DNA of 64,000 bases from Deinococcus sedimenti (GCF_014648135.1 NZ_BMQN01000001.1:186001-250000), one strand, 5' to 3'; positions 7,694-19,061 are shown, counted from the stretch's first letter. The notes: a model not told the origin generated them from the letters alone. Numbers and translations are program-made.

Positions 7694-9028
7694 GTGATCA
7701 GGTGTGACCCCATGCGGCGACTGTTTGTTGTTCTTCTGCTGGCCGGACTCGGGCCCGCCGCGCTGGCTGTCCCGGCCAGCATTCAGGTCAGGTCGGGCGA
7801 CACCCTCTTTCGCATCTCGACCCGTACCGGCGTCAGCATCGACCGGATCAAGCAACTCAACGGCCTGACCGGTAACACCATCCGGGTGGGACAGGTCCTG
7901 CGGCTCGTCGGCCCGGGCCCAGCGGCACTCCCGGTCCGGGCCGTGAACGGGCAGGGCGTGTACACCGTGAAGAAGGGCGACACCCTCAGCGCGGTCGGCG
8001 CGCGCTACGGCGTGAGCGTGGCGGCCCTGCAGGCGGGAAACAGCCTGAAAGGCACCGCTCTGGTGATCGGGCAGCCCCTCAAGATTCCGCCGCGCACCCG
8101 CAGCGCCGCGGCGCCCGCACCCACCACCGAGGTCCGCGTCGTGTACCGGTACGTCCGCGTGGGCGTCAAGGACACCCCGCAGCTGCTGGCGGCCCGCTAC
8201 CGCCTGAGCGTGGACGGCCTGCGCCGCCTGAATGGTCTGGGCAGCTTCAAGCACATCGTGCCTGGCAAGAAACTGCTGGTGCCGTCCCACGTGCCGGTGC
8301 CCATTCCTCCGCGCCCGCAGCGGGACCCGGTGACGTTCAAGCGCCTGAAGCCCCTGAATGTTCCCGTGCAGATCGCGAACGTGGACCTGCGCTGGCGCAA
8401 TACGCTGGTCGCGCCGGTCCTGCCCGGCCGGGCTCTGCTGTTCAACTCGGGTGCGCGAGTGGGTGAACTCGCGCGGCGTAGCGGAGCGCGGGTGCTCGTG
8501 AACGGCAGCTACTTTCACCCGCAGTCCTACGCGCCCGCCGGGGACATCGTCATGCAGGGGCGCCTGCTCACCTGGGGGCGCATCCCGCAGGCACTGGCGA
8601 TCACGCCCGACAACCGCGCCGCGATCCGCCCCAGCGCCACGGCGCTGCTGGGCCGCCCGCTGGACACCACCTGGACCGGCATGGAGACCGTGATCGCTAC
8701 CGGGCCGCGCATCCTCAGTGGCGGGCAGGTCGTCACGCGTTACAGCACGGCGTTCCGCGATCCGGCGCTGTTCGGCCGGGCCGCGCGCAGCGCCGTGGGA
8801 CTGGTCAGCAACCGCGACCTCGTGCTGGTCAGCACGCACGCGAAACTGACGACCACCGAGATGGGCAAGCTGCTGCTGCGCCTGGGCATCCGCGACGCGC
8901 TGCTGCTCGACGGGGGCAGCAGCGCCGGGATCGCCTGGAACGGGCACGCCGTGCTGGACAGCGTGCGGCGGGTCAGTTACGGCATCGGGGTGTTCACGAA
9001 CTACACCGGACGCCGCTACGCCCGCTGA
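7694..9028 (+). CDS. Secreted LysM(x3)-phosphodiester glycosidase (NAGPA domain) protein
   Basis: The exported protein is about 444 residues. A signal peptide ends near ALAVPA, and three LysM modules follow (IQVRSGDTLFRISTRTGVS, YTVKKGDTLSAVGARYGVS, and a divergent third VGVKDTPQLLAARYRLS), then a C-terminal phosphodiester glycosidase domain (about 250-440) with NGSYF and DALLLDGGSSAGI. LysM binds peptidoglycan or other GlcNAc polymers. NAGPA-type domains cleave sugar-phosphodiesters or act in exopolysaccharide/spore-coat contexts. The GTG at 7694 is chosen because GGGAGG lies 6 nt upstream; an internal ATG at 7712 would also leave a signal peptide. Likely acts on the cell envelope; the substrate is unknown. 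Confidence 0.82.
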   Translation: MIRCDPMRRLFVVLLLAGLGPAALAVPASIQVRSGDTLFRISTRTGVSIDRIKQLNGLTGNTIRVGQVLRLVGPGPAALPVRAVNGQGVYTVKKGDTLSAVGARYGVSVAALQAGNSLKGTALVIGQPLKIPPRTRSAAAPAPTTEVRVVYRYVRVGVKDTPQLLAARYRLSVDGLRRLNGLGSFKHIVPGKKLLVPSHVPVPIPPRPQRDPVTFKRLKPLNVPVQIANVDLRWRNTLVAPVLPGRALLFNSGARVGELARRSGARVLVNGSYFHPQSYAPAGDIVMQGRLLTWGRIPQALAITPDNRAAIRPSATALLGRPLDTTWTGMETVIATGPRILSGGQVVTRYSTAFRDPALFGRAARSAVGLVSNRDLVLVSTHAKLTTTEMGKLLLRLGIRDALLLDGGSSAGIAWNGHAVLDSVRRVSYGIGVFTNYTGRRYAR

Positions 9029-9816
9029 CGGCCGCCCAGCCGCGTCCCCATCGCCCGCGCACGCGCTGTCAGCAGGTCGGCGGCGCTTGCGGGCAGGAGG
9101 TCGCGCGCCGTCGCCTCCCACAGCGTCAGCCACGCCCGCAGGTGCTCGCCGCGCACGCCCAGCCCCGCGTGCGCCCCGTTCAGGTTCCCCCGCCACGGGG
9201 CGAGGTCCGCGTCGCCGCCCAGCAATGTCACCCAGAACGCCGTGACGCGCGACAGGTGCGCGGGCCAGTCCGTGACGTGCGCGGTGAACACCGGCCCCAG
9301 CAGCGGGTCGCGGCGGGCGCGGGCGTAGAACTCGGCCACGACCGCATCCAGGGCCGCCACGCCCCCGACCTCCTCCAGCGGGGAGCCGGGCGTGCGGTCC
9401 GCCCAGCCGGGCAGCGCCGCCAGAAACGCAGTCCGCACCCACCCGGGGAGGTCCAGGGCAGCCCAGGCCACCGCGCGACCGTGCGTCCAGTGCCGCGGCA
9501 CCTCGCCCGCCCAGGCGTGGACCTGCGCGCCGCGTGGGGGGGCCGCCCATTCCAGGCCCCCCTCCGAACCGTGAATCGCGGCGCCCAGCGCGCGGCCCAG
9601 CAGCGCCGCGCCCGTGCCCCAGCCCAGGACCGGCACGCCCCGGCGCAGCGCCCCCGTCACGTCCGTCAGCAGCGCCCAGCGGTCCGGCCGATCCCGCAGG
9701 TCGGCCACCGGCCCCCCGTCGTGCGGCAGAAGTAGGCCCGCCGCGTCCCGCATGGGGACGGTGCCCAGCGGTCGGGCGTCCGGCCAGCCGGGCAGGGGAG
9801 AGGACGTCACGAGCAT
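9016..9816 (-). CDS. Group III truncated haemoglobin fused to a degenerate amidotransferase-like domain
   Basis: The 266-residue protein has two parts. Residues about 1-140 resemble a class-I glutamine amidotransferase. The nucleophile elbow, normally G-V-C-x-G-x-Q, reads PVLGWGTGAALLG (62-74), so the catalytic Cys and the HQ pair are gone. Residues about 147-266 match group III truncated globins: EFYARARRDPLLGPVF (162-177), DWPAHL (183-188), FW (194-195), proximal-type His216 in GAHAGL, and W229. The start at 9816 is fixed by TATCCT 7 nt upstream (9824-9829). It is convergent with the LysM gene (13-bp overlap) and divergent from dusA. Globin assignment is strong. The N-terminal assignment is an inference from weak similarity. 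Confidence 0.75.
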   Translation of the reverse strand: MLVTSSPLPGWPDARPLGTVPMRDAAGLLLPHDGGPVADLRDRPDRWALLTDVTGALRRGVPVLGWGTGAALLGRALGAAIHGSEGGLEWAAPPRGAQVHAWAGEVPRHWTHGRAVAWAALDLPGWVRTAFLAALPGWADRTPGSPLEEVGGVAALDAVVAEFYARARRDPLLGPVFTAHVTDWPAHLSRVTAFWVTLLGGDADLAPWRGNLNGAHAGLGVRGEHLRAWLTLWEATARDLLPASAADLLTARARAMGTRLGGRQRA

Positions 9817-9877
9817 CGCGGGCAGGATACCCGCCTCACGGTTGGGGGCGGGGGGCGCGGCGTACACTGACGGGCTG

Positions 9878-10924
<1,047 letters not shown>

Positions 10925-10950
10925 AGGCAGCCCGAGGGTCGTCCGGCTCA

Positions 10951-11080
10951 TACGGATTCCGTCTGTTTCGTTGATAGATCGGAACACCACCGATCCGTCA
11001 ACTCCACGTCCGGAACCCGGTTCTCTCCTGCTCGCTCTGCTCGGGTTGAACGTTTTTGCAAACCGTTCAACCGGAGTCCG
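10951..11080. repeat. Dispersed palindromic repeat A, copy 1
   Basis: This 130-bp element is nearly identical to 56613-56746. Ends are TACGGATTCCG and the inverse CGGAGTCCG. It contains two internal hairpins: one around GATCGG...CCGATC (about 10976-10995) and one around GGTTGAACG...CGTTCAACC (about 11043-11072). It fills the gap between the convergent dusA and apaG genes and ends 2 bp from the apaG stop codon. No reading frame. Confidence 0.85.
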
Positions 11081-11082
11081 GC

Positions 11083-11487
11083 TCAGTTCAGGGTGCGGCC
11101 CGGTTCCGCCAGGATGAACGGCGCGATCGGCACGCGCGCCCGCGCGCCCCAGGCGTCCTGCATGACGTAATGGCCGCCCATGTGGCCGGGCGCGGCCTCC
11201 AATGTCACGAACGAGTCGTACGTGAACGACCCGCCGGGCGGCAGGACCGGCTGCTCGCCGACGACGCCCTCACCGTCCACGCTGGTCTCGCGGCCCAGCC
11301 CGTCCACGATGTCCCAGTGGCGCGCCAGGAGCTTCCACGTCTGGTCGCTGCGGTTCTCGATATGAATGATGTACGCGAACACCAGCCGACCCGGCTGACT
11401 GTGCGAGGGCATGAACAGCACCTCCACGCGAACATGGATGTCGGGGCTGTCTGTGAAAGGGGGAACGTCCGGCATGAACACCTGCAT
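11083..11487 (-). CDS. apaG: ApaG protein
   Basis: The 134-residue protein consists of a single fibronectin-III-like ApaG domain. Motifs include YIIHIENRS near residue 40, LLARHWDIVDGLG near 54, and LPPGGSFTYDSF and GHMGGHYVMQ in the second half, all typical of the family. ApaG is associated with cobalt/magnesium homeostasis in enterobacteria and can bind pyrophosphate or ATP, but its molecular role is unsettled. It is a single gene convergent with dusA, with repeat A1 directly behind its stop. No Shine-Dalgarno is visible. CATGAT lies 5 nt upstream of the ATG, a weaker version of the usual TANNNT. Confidence 0.92.
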   Translation of the reverse strand: MQVFMPDVPPFTDSPDIHVRVEVLFMPSHSQPGRLVFAYIIHIENRSDQTWKLLARHWDIVDGLGRETSVDGEGVVGEQPVLPPGGSFTYDSFVTLEAAPGHMGGHYVMQDAWGARARVPIAPFILAEPGRTLN

Positions 11488-11604
11488 TGTGGATCATGAC
11501 CGGCGTTCACCAAGCGCGTCTGACCGGACGGCCCTCACGCTGCACCGGGTCCAGCGGGGACCGCATGCCGGAGCGGACCGCTCGGCGGCGTTAGACTCGC
11601 GGGG

Positions 11605-12654
11605 ATGACCATCAACCGTGACTTCCTGTTCACCCTTCTGGACGCCGCCGCGCCCAGCGGCCTGGAACGCCGCGCCGCCGACGTCTGGCTGGCCGAGGCC
11701 GCCACCTTCGCCCGCACGCACGAGGACCACTACGGCAACGTGTACGCCGAGGTCGGCCCCGAGGACGCGCCCGCCGTCGCCCTGATGGGCCACCTGGACG
11801 AGATCGGCCTGATCGTCTCGTACGTGGGGGACGAGGGCTTCCTGAGTGTCCTGCCGGTCGGCGGCTGGGACCCGCAGGTGCTCGTGGGGCAGCGCATCCG
11901 CGTGCTCGCGCCCGGCGGGGACCTGATCGGCGTGATCGGCAAGAAAGCCATTCACGTCATGGACGCCGACGAACGCACCAAGGCCAGCAAGATCGAGGAC
12001 CTGTGGATCGACCTGGGCCTGACCAAGGAGGAGGTCACGGAGCAGGTGCCAGTCGGCACGTACGCCGTGATCGAGCAGGGCCCCATTATGGTCGGCACGC
12101 GCGTCGTGGGCCGCGCGCTGGACAACCGCGTGGGCGCGTTCATCGTGCTCGAAGCCCTGCGTGCCGTCGCCGGGAAGAACCTTCCGTACCGCGTGGTGGC
12201 CGTCGGCACCAGCCAGGAGGAGATCGGCTGCTTCGGCGCGCAGCTCGGCGGGTACCTCCTGAACCCCGTCGCGGGCGTCGCCGTGGACGTCACGCACGAG
12301 ACGAAACAGCCCGGCGTGAGCGAGAAGAAGTACGGCGTGGTGCCCTTCGGGTCCGGCGCGAACCTGACCGTCAGCCCGATGGTCAGCCCTGTCCTGACCC
12401 GCCAGATGACCGACGCGGCCCGCGAGGCGGGCGTGCCGTTCACGCTGAGCGCCTCAGGCCGGTACTCCGGCACGGACGCCGACGCCCTGACCCTCGTGCG
12501 CGCTGGCGTGCCGACCGCCGTGGTCAGCATTCCCAACCGTTACATGCATTCCCCGAACGAGATGGTGGACGAGCGGGACGTCAAGGCTTGCACGGACATC
12601 ATTGCCGCGTGGCTGGAACGCCTGCCGCAGGGTGCAGACTTCACCCGCCGCTGA
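11605..12654 (+). CDS. M42 family metallo-aminopeptidase
   Basis: The 349-residue cytosolic aminopeptidase is of the tetrahedral (TET/FrvX/YsdC) family, which trims oligopeptides with two metal ions. Metal ligands and catalytic residues are visible: GHLDEIG (His63, catalytic Asp65), the bridging Asp in ALDNRVG near 174, the general base and ligand in SQEEIG near 205, VDVTH near 227, and the last His in NRYMHSPNE near 314. The oligomerisation domain lies between the first and second groups. The start at 11605 has TAGACT 7 nt upstream (11592-11597). It ends in a terminator shared with the convergent LEA-like gene. Confidence 0.9.
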   Translation: MTINRDFLFTLLDAAAPSGLERRAADVWLAEAATFARTHEDHYGNVYAEVGPEDAPAVALMGHLDEIGLIVSYVGDEGFLSVLPVGGWDPQVLVGQRIRVLAPGGDLIGVIGKKAIHVMDADERTKASKIEDLWIDLGLTKEEVTEQVPVGTYAVIEQGPIMVGTRVVGRALDNRVGAFIVLEALRAVAGKNLPYRVVAVGTSQEEIGCFGAQLGGYLLNPVAGVAVDVTHETKQPGVSEKKYGVVPFGSGANLTVSPMVSPVLTRQMTDAAREAGVPFTLSASGRYSGTDADALTLVRAGVPTAVVSIPNRYMHSPNEMVDERDVKACTDIIAAWLERLPQGADFTRR

Positions 12655-12671
12655 CCCCACCCCGCAGCAGG

Positions 12672-12708
12672 CAGCAGCGCCCCGCCGATCAGTGGCGGGG
12701 CGCTGCTG
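12672..12708. terminator. Terminator hairpin between aminopeptidase and LEA genes
   Basis: CAGCAGCGCCCCGCC (12672-12686) and GGCGGGGCGCTGCTG (12694-12708) form a perfect 15-bp stem with a 7-nt loop between two convergent genes. No clear T-run on either side, but the position suits both transcripts. Confidence 0.7.
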
Positions 12709-12719
12709 TGCTGAATGGA

Positions 12720-13277
12720 TCAGGGGTTCTTGGCGTCGCGGGCGGCGCCCTTGACGTCATTCACGACTTTCTGCGTGTCGGCTTTCACCTCGGCCGCCCT
12801 GGCCTGGGTGTCCGCCTTGACCTCCGCCGCCTTGTCGGTCGCGGCGGCCTTCATATCAGCGGCCTTGTCCTGCGCGGCCGCTTTCACGTCGCTGGCCTTG
12901 TCGCTGGCGGTACCGGCCACATCCTTCGCGGCGTCCCCGGCTTTCGCGGCGGCGCCCTGCACGGCGTCTTTCACGTCACCGGCCACTTCCCGGGCCTTGT
13001 CCGCCGCGGCGTGCGCGCCGCCAGCTGCGGCGTCCTTGACCTCGCCGGCCTTGTCGGCAATGACGGCGCCGGCATCCTTGGCGGCCTCCTTGGTCTTCTC
13101 CCAGCCTTTCGTGACGCTCTCGCCCACATCGTGCGCGGCGTCCTTGAGGCCCAGTTCGGCCAGTTTGGCGTCCAGGGCGCGGCGGTTCTGCTCACGGCTG
13201 AAGTAGTACGCTCCGGCGCCCACCAGGGCGCCCAGAGCGAGCAGGCGTTTCACGGGGAAATGACGGTCACTTTTCAT
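12720..13277 (-). CDS. LEA-like (group 3) amphipathic repeat protein with N-terminal membrane segment
   Basis: After a basic start and one hydrophobic segment (about residues 10-26, ending in YYFSREQNRR), the remainder of this 185-residue protein is hydrophilic, Ala/Lys/Asp-rich and built from imperfect 11-residue units such as DKASDVKAAAQ, DKAADMKAAAT and DKAAEVKADTQ. It has almost no bulky hydrophobic residues and no cysteine. This is the profile of group 3 late-embryogenesis-abundant proteins, which fold into helices on drying and protect membranes or proteins. Deinococcus is known to carry LEA-like desiccation proteins. Anchoring to the membrane is inferred. It could alternatively be called a YtxH/CsbD-type stress protein. 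Confidence 0.8.
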   Translation of the reverse strand: MKSDRHFPVKRLLALGALVGAGAYYFSREQNRRALDAKLAELGLKDAAHDVGESVTKGWEKTKEAAKDAGAVIADKAGEVKDAAAGGAHAAADKAREVAGDVKDAVQGAAAKAGDAAKDVAGTASDKASDVKAAAQDKAADMKAAATDKAAEVKADTQARAAEVKADTQKVVNDVKGAARDAKNP

Positions 13278-13361
13278 GAGAGTCAGCCTACGCCCGGCTC
13301 ATCTGTGCAGGATGAGCGGTGATTTACACGGCGTTCAGGGCCGATTTTCCACGCCGCTCCA

Positions 13362-13727
13362 TCAGGACGTCAGCAGGCCAAGTCGCCGGGCCAGACCCTC
13401 GCCCAGAATCCACTCCTCGGGCTCTTCGTAGCCGTCCACGCGGAGCAGCACGCAGCCGCGTTCCAGGTAGAACGCTGTGATCTTCGCCCAGGCCGCCTCC
13501 TCGTCCGGGGCCTCCTCCTCGATGTCCTCCAGGGTGCCCCACACGTCCCCGTCCAGGTCGGCGCTGCGCAGCGCCTCGGCGTGCCCGCTCATGACCCAGG
13601 CGTCCACCACCTCGTCCTTCGCGTAGGTCTCTCCGTCCCGGCGCAGGTCCAGTCGGTCGTCGCGTTCGTACAGTCCGGCCAGGAAGGTTTCCCAGGTGTC
13701 GGCGGTCAGGGTGATCACGTTCGTCAT
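13362..13727 (-). CDS. Hypothetical acidic protein
   Basis: I do not recognise this 121-residue soluble protein. It is acidic, with an EDIEEEAPDEEA stretch in the middle, and ends in EEWILGEGLARRLGLL. There is no signal peptide, membrane segment or cysteine cluster. The start is well supported: TACACT on the minus strand lies 6 nt before the ATG at 13725-13727. It is divergent from the DUF1517 gene and separated from the LEA gene by 84 bp. Confidence 0.65.
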   Translation of the reverse strand: MTNVITLTADTWETFLAGLYERDDRLDLRRDGETYAKDEVVDAWVMSGHAEALRSADLDGDVWGTLEDIEEEAPDEEAAWAKITAFYLERGCVLLRVDGYEEPEEWILGEGLARRLGLLTS

Positions 13728-13826
13728 CCCCGCAGTGTAGCCCCGCTTCCTGCGGCCCCCGGGCGTGAAGGAAGGGTGCAGGTACCCGGCTGGACCGCCC
13801 GAGCCGCGCGCCCCGTAGACTGACGC

Positions 13827-14795
13827 ATGACCCAAGCCCATCCCGGCGCCGCCCCCCGCCGCCTGCTGCTGCTCGCGGCCCTGCTGCTGTTCCTGACCGC
13901 TCTGCTCGTCCCGGTCGCGCACGCCCAGTCCGGCGGCGGTTTCGGCGGACGCAGCTCAGGCAGTTCCGGGGGCTCCAGTTCAGGCGGGTACAGCGGAGGC
14001 AGCTCCTCCCGCGGTGGCAGTTACGGCGGTGGGTACGGGGGTGGGTACAGCGGCCCGATCATCATCAACAACGGCGGGTACGGCGGCGGCTACGGGTACA
14101 GCACGGGCGGCGGCGGCTTCGGTCTGGTCGGGCTGATCATCTTCGGGGTGGTGATCTTCGCGGTCGTGATGACCATGCGCCGCAGCCTGGGCGGCGGCGT
14201 CCGCGGCCTGGGCAGCGTCAGTGGCACGGCGCAGGCGGTCAGCGTGCAACTGCTGCTCGCCGAGGGCGACGAGGTCAAGCGCGCCCTGCAACGCGTCGCG
14301 CAGACCGGCGACCCCGACACCAACGAGGGCCTAGCCCGCATGCTGCAGGAGGCCGCGCTGGTCGCGCTGCGCCACCCGGACCGCTGGGTGTACGGCACCG
14401 TGCAGCGCGCCCAGGGCTCGGCCAGCACCGCCGACAGTCAGGTGGGCGCCTGGGCCACCGAGGCCCGCGCCGCGTTCACCGAGCAGACCACCAGCAACTA
14501 CCAGAACAGGGACCCGCAGAGCGGCTACCAGCACCGGGACGATTACACCTTCAGGGCGGACCCTGGTGACCAGTACCTCGCCGTGACGATCATGGTCGCC
14601 GCGCACGCCCTGGCGGCCCTGCCGCCCGCCGGGGTGACCACCACGCAGGAGGCCCGCGCGGCCCTGAATGCCATCAGCAGCGTCGCGCCCGGCGACCTGA
14701 TCCGCGCGGACGTCGTCTGGAGCCCCGACGCGCCCGGCGAATTCCTCTCGGAGGACGAGGCCATCCAGAAGTACCCCACCCTGACCCGCCTGTAG
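13827..14795 (+). CDS. DUF1517-type membrane protein with Gly/Ser-rich exported segment
   Basis: The 322-residue protein starts with a cleavable signal peptide (cleavage near AHAQS), followed by a low-complexity Gly/Ser/Tyr-rich stretch (about residues 35-95). One transmembrane helix ([18 protein letters not shown], about 97-114) comes next, and then a cytoplasmic domain of about 200 residues containing [18 protein letters not shown] and [11 protein letters not shown]. That order matches the DUF1517 family found in cyanobacteria and plants, whose function is unknown. TAGACT lies 5 nt before the ATG. Possibly forms a two-gene unit with the HNH gene 65 bp downstream. Confidence 0.75.
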   Translation: MTQAHPGAAPRRLLLLAALLLFLTALLVPVAHAQSGGGFGGRSSGSSGGSSSGGYSGGSSSRGGSYGGGYGGGYSGPIIINNGGYGGGYGYSTGGGGFGLVGLIIFGVVIFAVVMTMRRSLGGGVRGLGSVSGTAQAVSVQLLLAEGDEVKRALQRVAQTGDPDTNEGLARMLQEAALVALRHPDRWVYGTVQRAQGSASTADSQVGAWATEARAAFTEQTTSNYQNRDPQSGYQHRDDYTFRADPGDQYLAVTIMVAAHALAALPPAGVTTTQEARAALNAISSVAPGDLIRADVVWSPDAPGEFLSEDEAIQKYPTLTRL

Positions 14796-14860
14796 ATCCG
14801 GTGGGATTGCGACCCCCGGCGCAGTGGCAGTCCGGGGGTCGTGCCTATGCTGGAGGCCTG

Positions 14861-15187
14861 ATGGCCCGCCGCCAGCCCGAGTCCACGTGGCCCCCGCCGC
14901 CGCAGCCCACCCCCGCGTGCGCGCTGTGTGACCGTGAGGTGCCGCAGCTGACCGAACACCACCTGCTGCCCCGCTCGCAGGGCCGCCGTCAGGGCCTGCG
15001 GGTGACGGACCTGCCCACCACCCTCCTGTGCGGGTCCTGCCACAAGTTTCTGCACCGCACGTTCACGAACGCGCAGCTGGCCCGCGAGTACAGCGACCTG
15101 GATACGCTGCGCGCCCATGATGACGTGCAGCGGTTCGTGTCCTGGATTCGCAGGCAGCCGGCCACGAAAGCCGTGCGGGTCCGCTGA
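14861..15187 (+). CDS. HNH-type nuclease domain protein
   Basis: This small protein of 108 residues has the HNH fold signature: CALCDRE, then [12 protein letters not shown], then [16 protein letters not shown]. The two CxxC pairs bind structural zinc, and the HH...H set forms the beta-beta-alpha metal site. No further domain is present, so specificity is unknown. Stand-alone HNH proteins of this type include nicking enzymes and DNA-repair factors. The ATG at 14861 is preceded by TATGCT (14846-14851) and by GGAGG, so either a leaderless or a short-leader start is possible. No methyltransferase neighbour, which argues against a restriction system. Confidence 0.78.
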   Translation: MARRQPESTWPPPPQPTPACALCDREVPQLTEHHLLPRSQGRRQGLRVTDLPTTLLCGSCHKFLHRTFTNAQLAREYSDLDTLRAHDDVQRFVSWIRRQPATKAVRVR

Positions 15188-15249
15188 CCGGGCTGGACTC
15201 GTTTCCGTGCCGGACGGGCTGACAGACCGGTCCGGTCACGCGCTGAGGT

Positions 15250-15936
15250 TTACTTCAGGGTCGCGACGAAGGCGGAGACGGCCTGCATGTCCGCGTCGGA
15301 CAGCGGCTTGACGGCAATCCGCATGGCGTCCGGGTACGCGATGCCCACGGGCGGCATGGAGTGGTACTCCTTCAGGGTGGCCAGGACGCTGGCGGCGCTG
15401 CGGCCCGCAATGGCTGGAATGCCCACGGCATCTGCGCCGCTGCCGTCCTCACCGTGGCAAACCGCGCAGGCCAGCAGGTCGCGGGCGGGGTTGCCTTCCA
15501 GGTACAGCGCCTTCCCGTCCGGCGTGGCGGTCGCGGACGGTGCCGTGGTGGGGGGCGTGGCCGGTGGTGTGGCTGGCGCGGCCGGGGCGGCGGCGGTCCC
15601 GGCGAAGAACGCGGCGATGTCCACGATGTCCTGATCACTCAGGCGCGAGGCGACGCCCTGCATGGTGCCGTTGCGGCGCGTGCCGCTGCGGAAGGCCACC
15701 AGGGCGTTCTGAATCTGCGCGGCGGGTTCGCCCTTCAGGACGGGGGCGCGGCCCGTGGGGCCGTGGCAGCTGCCGCAGCTGCCCGACAGGCTTTCGCCGT
15801 GGGCAGGGTCGGCCGGTCCGGCACGCAGGGTGGGGGCGGGCGAGGTGGAGGCCGGGGAGCTCTGCGCCAGAGCGGCGGCTCCAGCCAGCAGGGGCGCGGC
15901 GATCAGCAGGGTGACGGGCAGGGCGGGTCGGTTCAT
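15250..15936 (-). CDS. Secreted dihaem cytochrome c (c4-like)
   Basis: The exported protein of 228 residues has two haem-attachment sites, CGSCH (54-58) and CAVCH (157-161), each followed by a class-I cytochrome domain. Likely axial Met92 lies in TMQGVASRLSDQDIVDIAAF, and a second Met is in the HSMPP/AMRIAV region. A Pro/Ala/Thr-rich linker (about 113-140) separates the domains. The N-terminus is a signal peptide ending near ALAQS. The start at 15936 is chosen because GGAGG lies 5 nt upstream. It probably carries electrons between the bc complex and terminal oxidases, as cytochromes c4 do. The partner is not in the window. Confidence 0.88.
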   Translation of the reverse strand: MNRPALPVTLLIAAPLLAGAAALAQSSPASTSPAPTLRAGPADPAHGESLSGSCGSCHGPTGRAPVLKGEPAAQIQNALVAFRSGTRRNGTMQGVASRLSDQDIVDIAAFFAGTAAAPAAPATPPATPPTTAPSATATPDGKALYLEGNPARDLLACAVCHGEDGSGADAVGIPAIAGRSAASVLATLKEYHSMPPVGIAYPDAMRIAVKPLSDADMQAVSAFVATLK

Positions 15937-16043
15937 GAGGTCCTCCACGGTGTGGCGCGACAGCGCGGCGAAAGGATGTGACAACGACTATCCGGGGAGA
16001 AAGATGGGGCAGATGCACCTGCCCCGACGGTACTGGGTGATGG

Positions 16044-16868
16044 TCAGTGTACGGCCTGCGGCGCCCCCTGCGCGGCAGACGCCTGGGCAGGCAACCAGCG
16101 GCGCAGCGCCAGAGGCACGCCCTCGGTGGCGACCAGCACCAGCGCCACGTACCGCAGCGCCCGCACTACGCCCATGTCCTTGAGTTCCTGCGGCAGCGCG
16201 CCCAGCGCGAAGTACACCGCGAACACCATCACCAGCCCCAGCACCGCCACGATGAGCCGCCCGGCCCAGTCCCGCGGCGGAGCGAACGTCGGGCGCGACG
16301 CCCAGAAGCCCGCCAGCAGCCCCAGCCCCGTCCCGAACTCCCGCGGGGCGCCCGCCGGGATCAGGGCCGCGACGACCAGCAGCGCCGCCGGAATGCCCCA
16401 GCGCAGCAGACCCGCCTGCGGGAAGTGCACCCGGGCCGCCAGCAGCGCGAAGACAGCGCCCAGCAGCAGGCCCACCACGACGTCACTGGGGTAGTGGACG
16501 TTCAGCAGCAGGCGCGACGCCGCGATCACCGCCACCAGCAGGACGGCGAACACCGTGAACCCTGTCGAGCGCAGCTGCGCCGCGATGCCCAGCCACAGCG
16601 TGGCGCTCATCTGCGAGTGCCCGCTCGGCAGGCCCGGCCCGCCCGCCGTCGCCCGCGCGGCCTCCGATGCCACCGACGGATCGTTCGTGAACGGCCTGGG
16701 CAGGTTCAGACCGTACTTCAGCGCGGAGTTCAGCAGGTAGCTCAGCGCGAACGCCACGCCCAGTTCCCGCCCCCCCTGCGGCCGCACCAGCCACGTGAAC
16801 AGCGCCAGCACCACGATGAACACCTCGTCACGACCCAGGTTCGTGATCATCAACCACAGCGATTCCAT
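16044..16868 (-). CDS. PAP2-family membrane phosphatase
   Basis: The 274-residue integral membrane protein has the three phosphatase motifs: KYGLNLPRP near residue 50, PSGHSQ near 82, and [16 protein letters not shown] near 121. The two histidines are the nucleophile and acid-base residues on the outer face. PAP2 enzymes dephosphorylate phosphatidate, undecaprenyl diphosphate or similar lipids. A C-terminal extension with about four more hydrophobic segments exceeds the minimal family length, so it may be a fused membrane module. The start at 16868 has TGATGT 7 nt upstream; an in-frame GTG at 16877 is possible. Lipid substrate unknown. Confidence 0.85.
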   Translation of the reverse strand: MESLWLMITNLGRDEVFIVVLALFTWLVRPQGGRELGVAFALSYLLNSALKYGLNLPRPFTNDPSVASEAARATAGGPGLPSGHSQMSATLWLGIAAQLRSTGFTVFAVLLVAVIAASRLLLNVHYPSDVVVGLLLGAVFALLAARVHFPQAGLLRWGIPAALLVVAALIPAGAPREFGTGLGLLAGFWASRPTFAPPRDWAGRLIVAVLGLVMVFAVYFALGALPQELKDMGVVRALRYVALVLVATEGVPLALRRWLPAQASAAQGAPQAVH

Positions 16869-16945
16869 GATGCCCACATCATGACGTATCGGCCGGGCGA
16901 ACGTGCGTGATGCACAGTTGAACAGGCCGGAGGCGACCTCCCAGG

Positions 16946-17389
16946 TCAGGCAGGGGCCAGGAACGTCCGCAGGTACGCCAGCGCCCGCCCCCACACGTCT
17001 CCCGGAAAATCCCAGGGAGGCCGGTGGTTGTTCCCGGCACAGAATTCCGCCAGCGGCACCGTGATGTCCTCCACCTCCGCCGTCCATCCGGGCTGCGCCG
17101 CCTGAAACGCCCTCCGGTGCTCCCGGAGCAACTCGACTTCGGGCACGTAGCCCTGCCCGTCGAACGCCGTGACCCCGTCCGAGACGTACACGTGCGTTCC
17201 GTGGAATCCTGCCGCCGGGCGGATGAACCGCGGCCGGAAACCCGCACGCGGGTACCGTTCCAGAAAAGCGAACGCCAGCACGTGACACGCCCCTGCCGAG
17301 AAGAAACGCAGGTCAGGCCGGGCGCAACTGAGGTGAATGTCCCGAACTTCCTCAGGCGTGCGCCTCAGTGCCGTGAGGGGGTGCCGCAT
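16946..17389 (-). CDS. Hypothetical protein with Cys-His-Asp arrangement
   Basis: This 147-residue soluble protein does not match a family I can name. A conserved-looking block runs [16 protein letters not shown] (31-46), then [20 protein letters not shown] (62-81). The spacing of Cys35, His66 and Asp77 resembles papain-fold or transglutaminase-like cysteine hydrolases, but this is only pattern similarity. The start is supported by TACGCT 6 nt upstream (17396-17401 complement). It lies upstream of the PAP2 phosphatase on the same strand with a 77-bp gap and is probably independently transcribed. Confidence 0.6.
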   Translation of the reverse strand: MRHPLTALRRTPEEVRDIHLSCARPDLRFFSAGACHVLAFAFLERYPRAGFRPRFIRPAAGFHGTHVYVSDGVTAFDGQGYVPEVELLREHRRAFQAAQPGWTAEVEDITVPLAEFCAGNNHRPPWDFPGDVWGRALAYLRTFLAPA

Positions 17390-17486
17390 GCGCCCAGCGT
17401 ACCCGGCGTGACCAGCGCGCGCACCCCCGCCCCTCGCCCTGCCTGGGGTCTGTCCAGACGAGCCCGTGAAAGCTAGACTGAACGTT

Positions 17487-19061
<1,575 letters not shown>

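Noticed and set aside
12720..13277. Plus-strand reading frame of 163 codons opposite the LEA gene
   Set aside because: Ala/Ser-rich shadow of the repetitive LEA sequence without start signals.
13952..14080. Tandem repeat or CRISPR-like array in the Gly-rich part of the DUF1517 gene
   Set aside because: The repetition is codon-level Gly/Ser/Tyr coding sequence; no spacers or conserved repeat units.
14861..15187. Restriction-modification system around the HNH protein
   Set aside because: No methyltransferase or specificity gene is nearby.
16869..17288. Upstream extension of the PAP2 phosphatase to 414 codons
   Set aside because: The extra part overlaps the 16946-17389 gene in another frame and is Arg-rich; hydrophobic PAP2 sequence begins at 16868.
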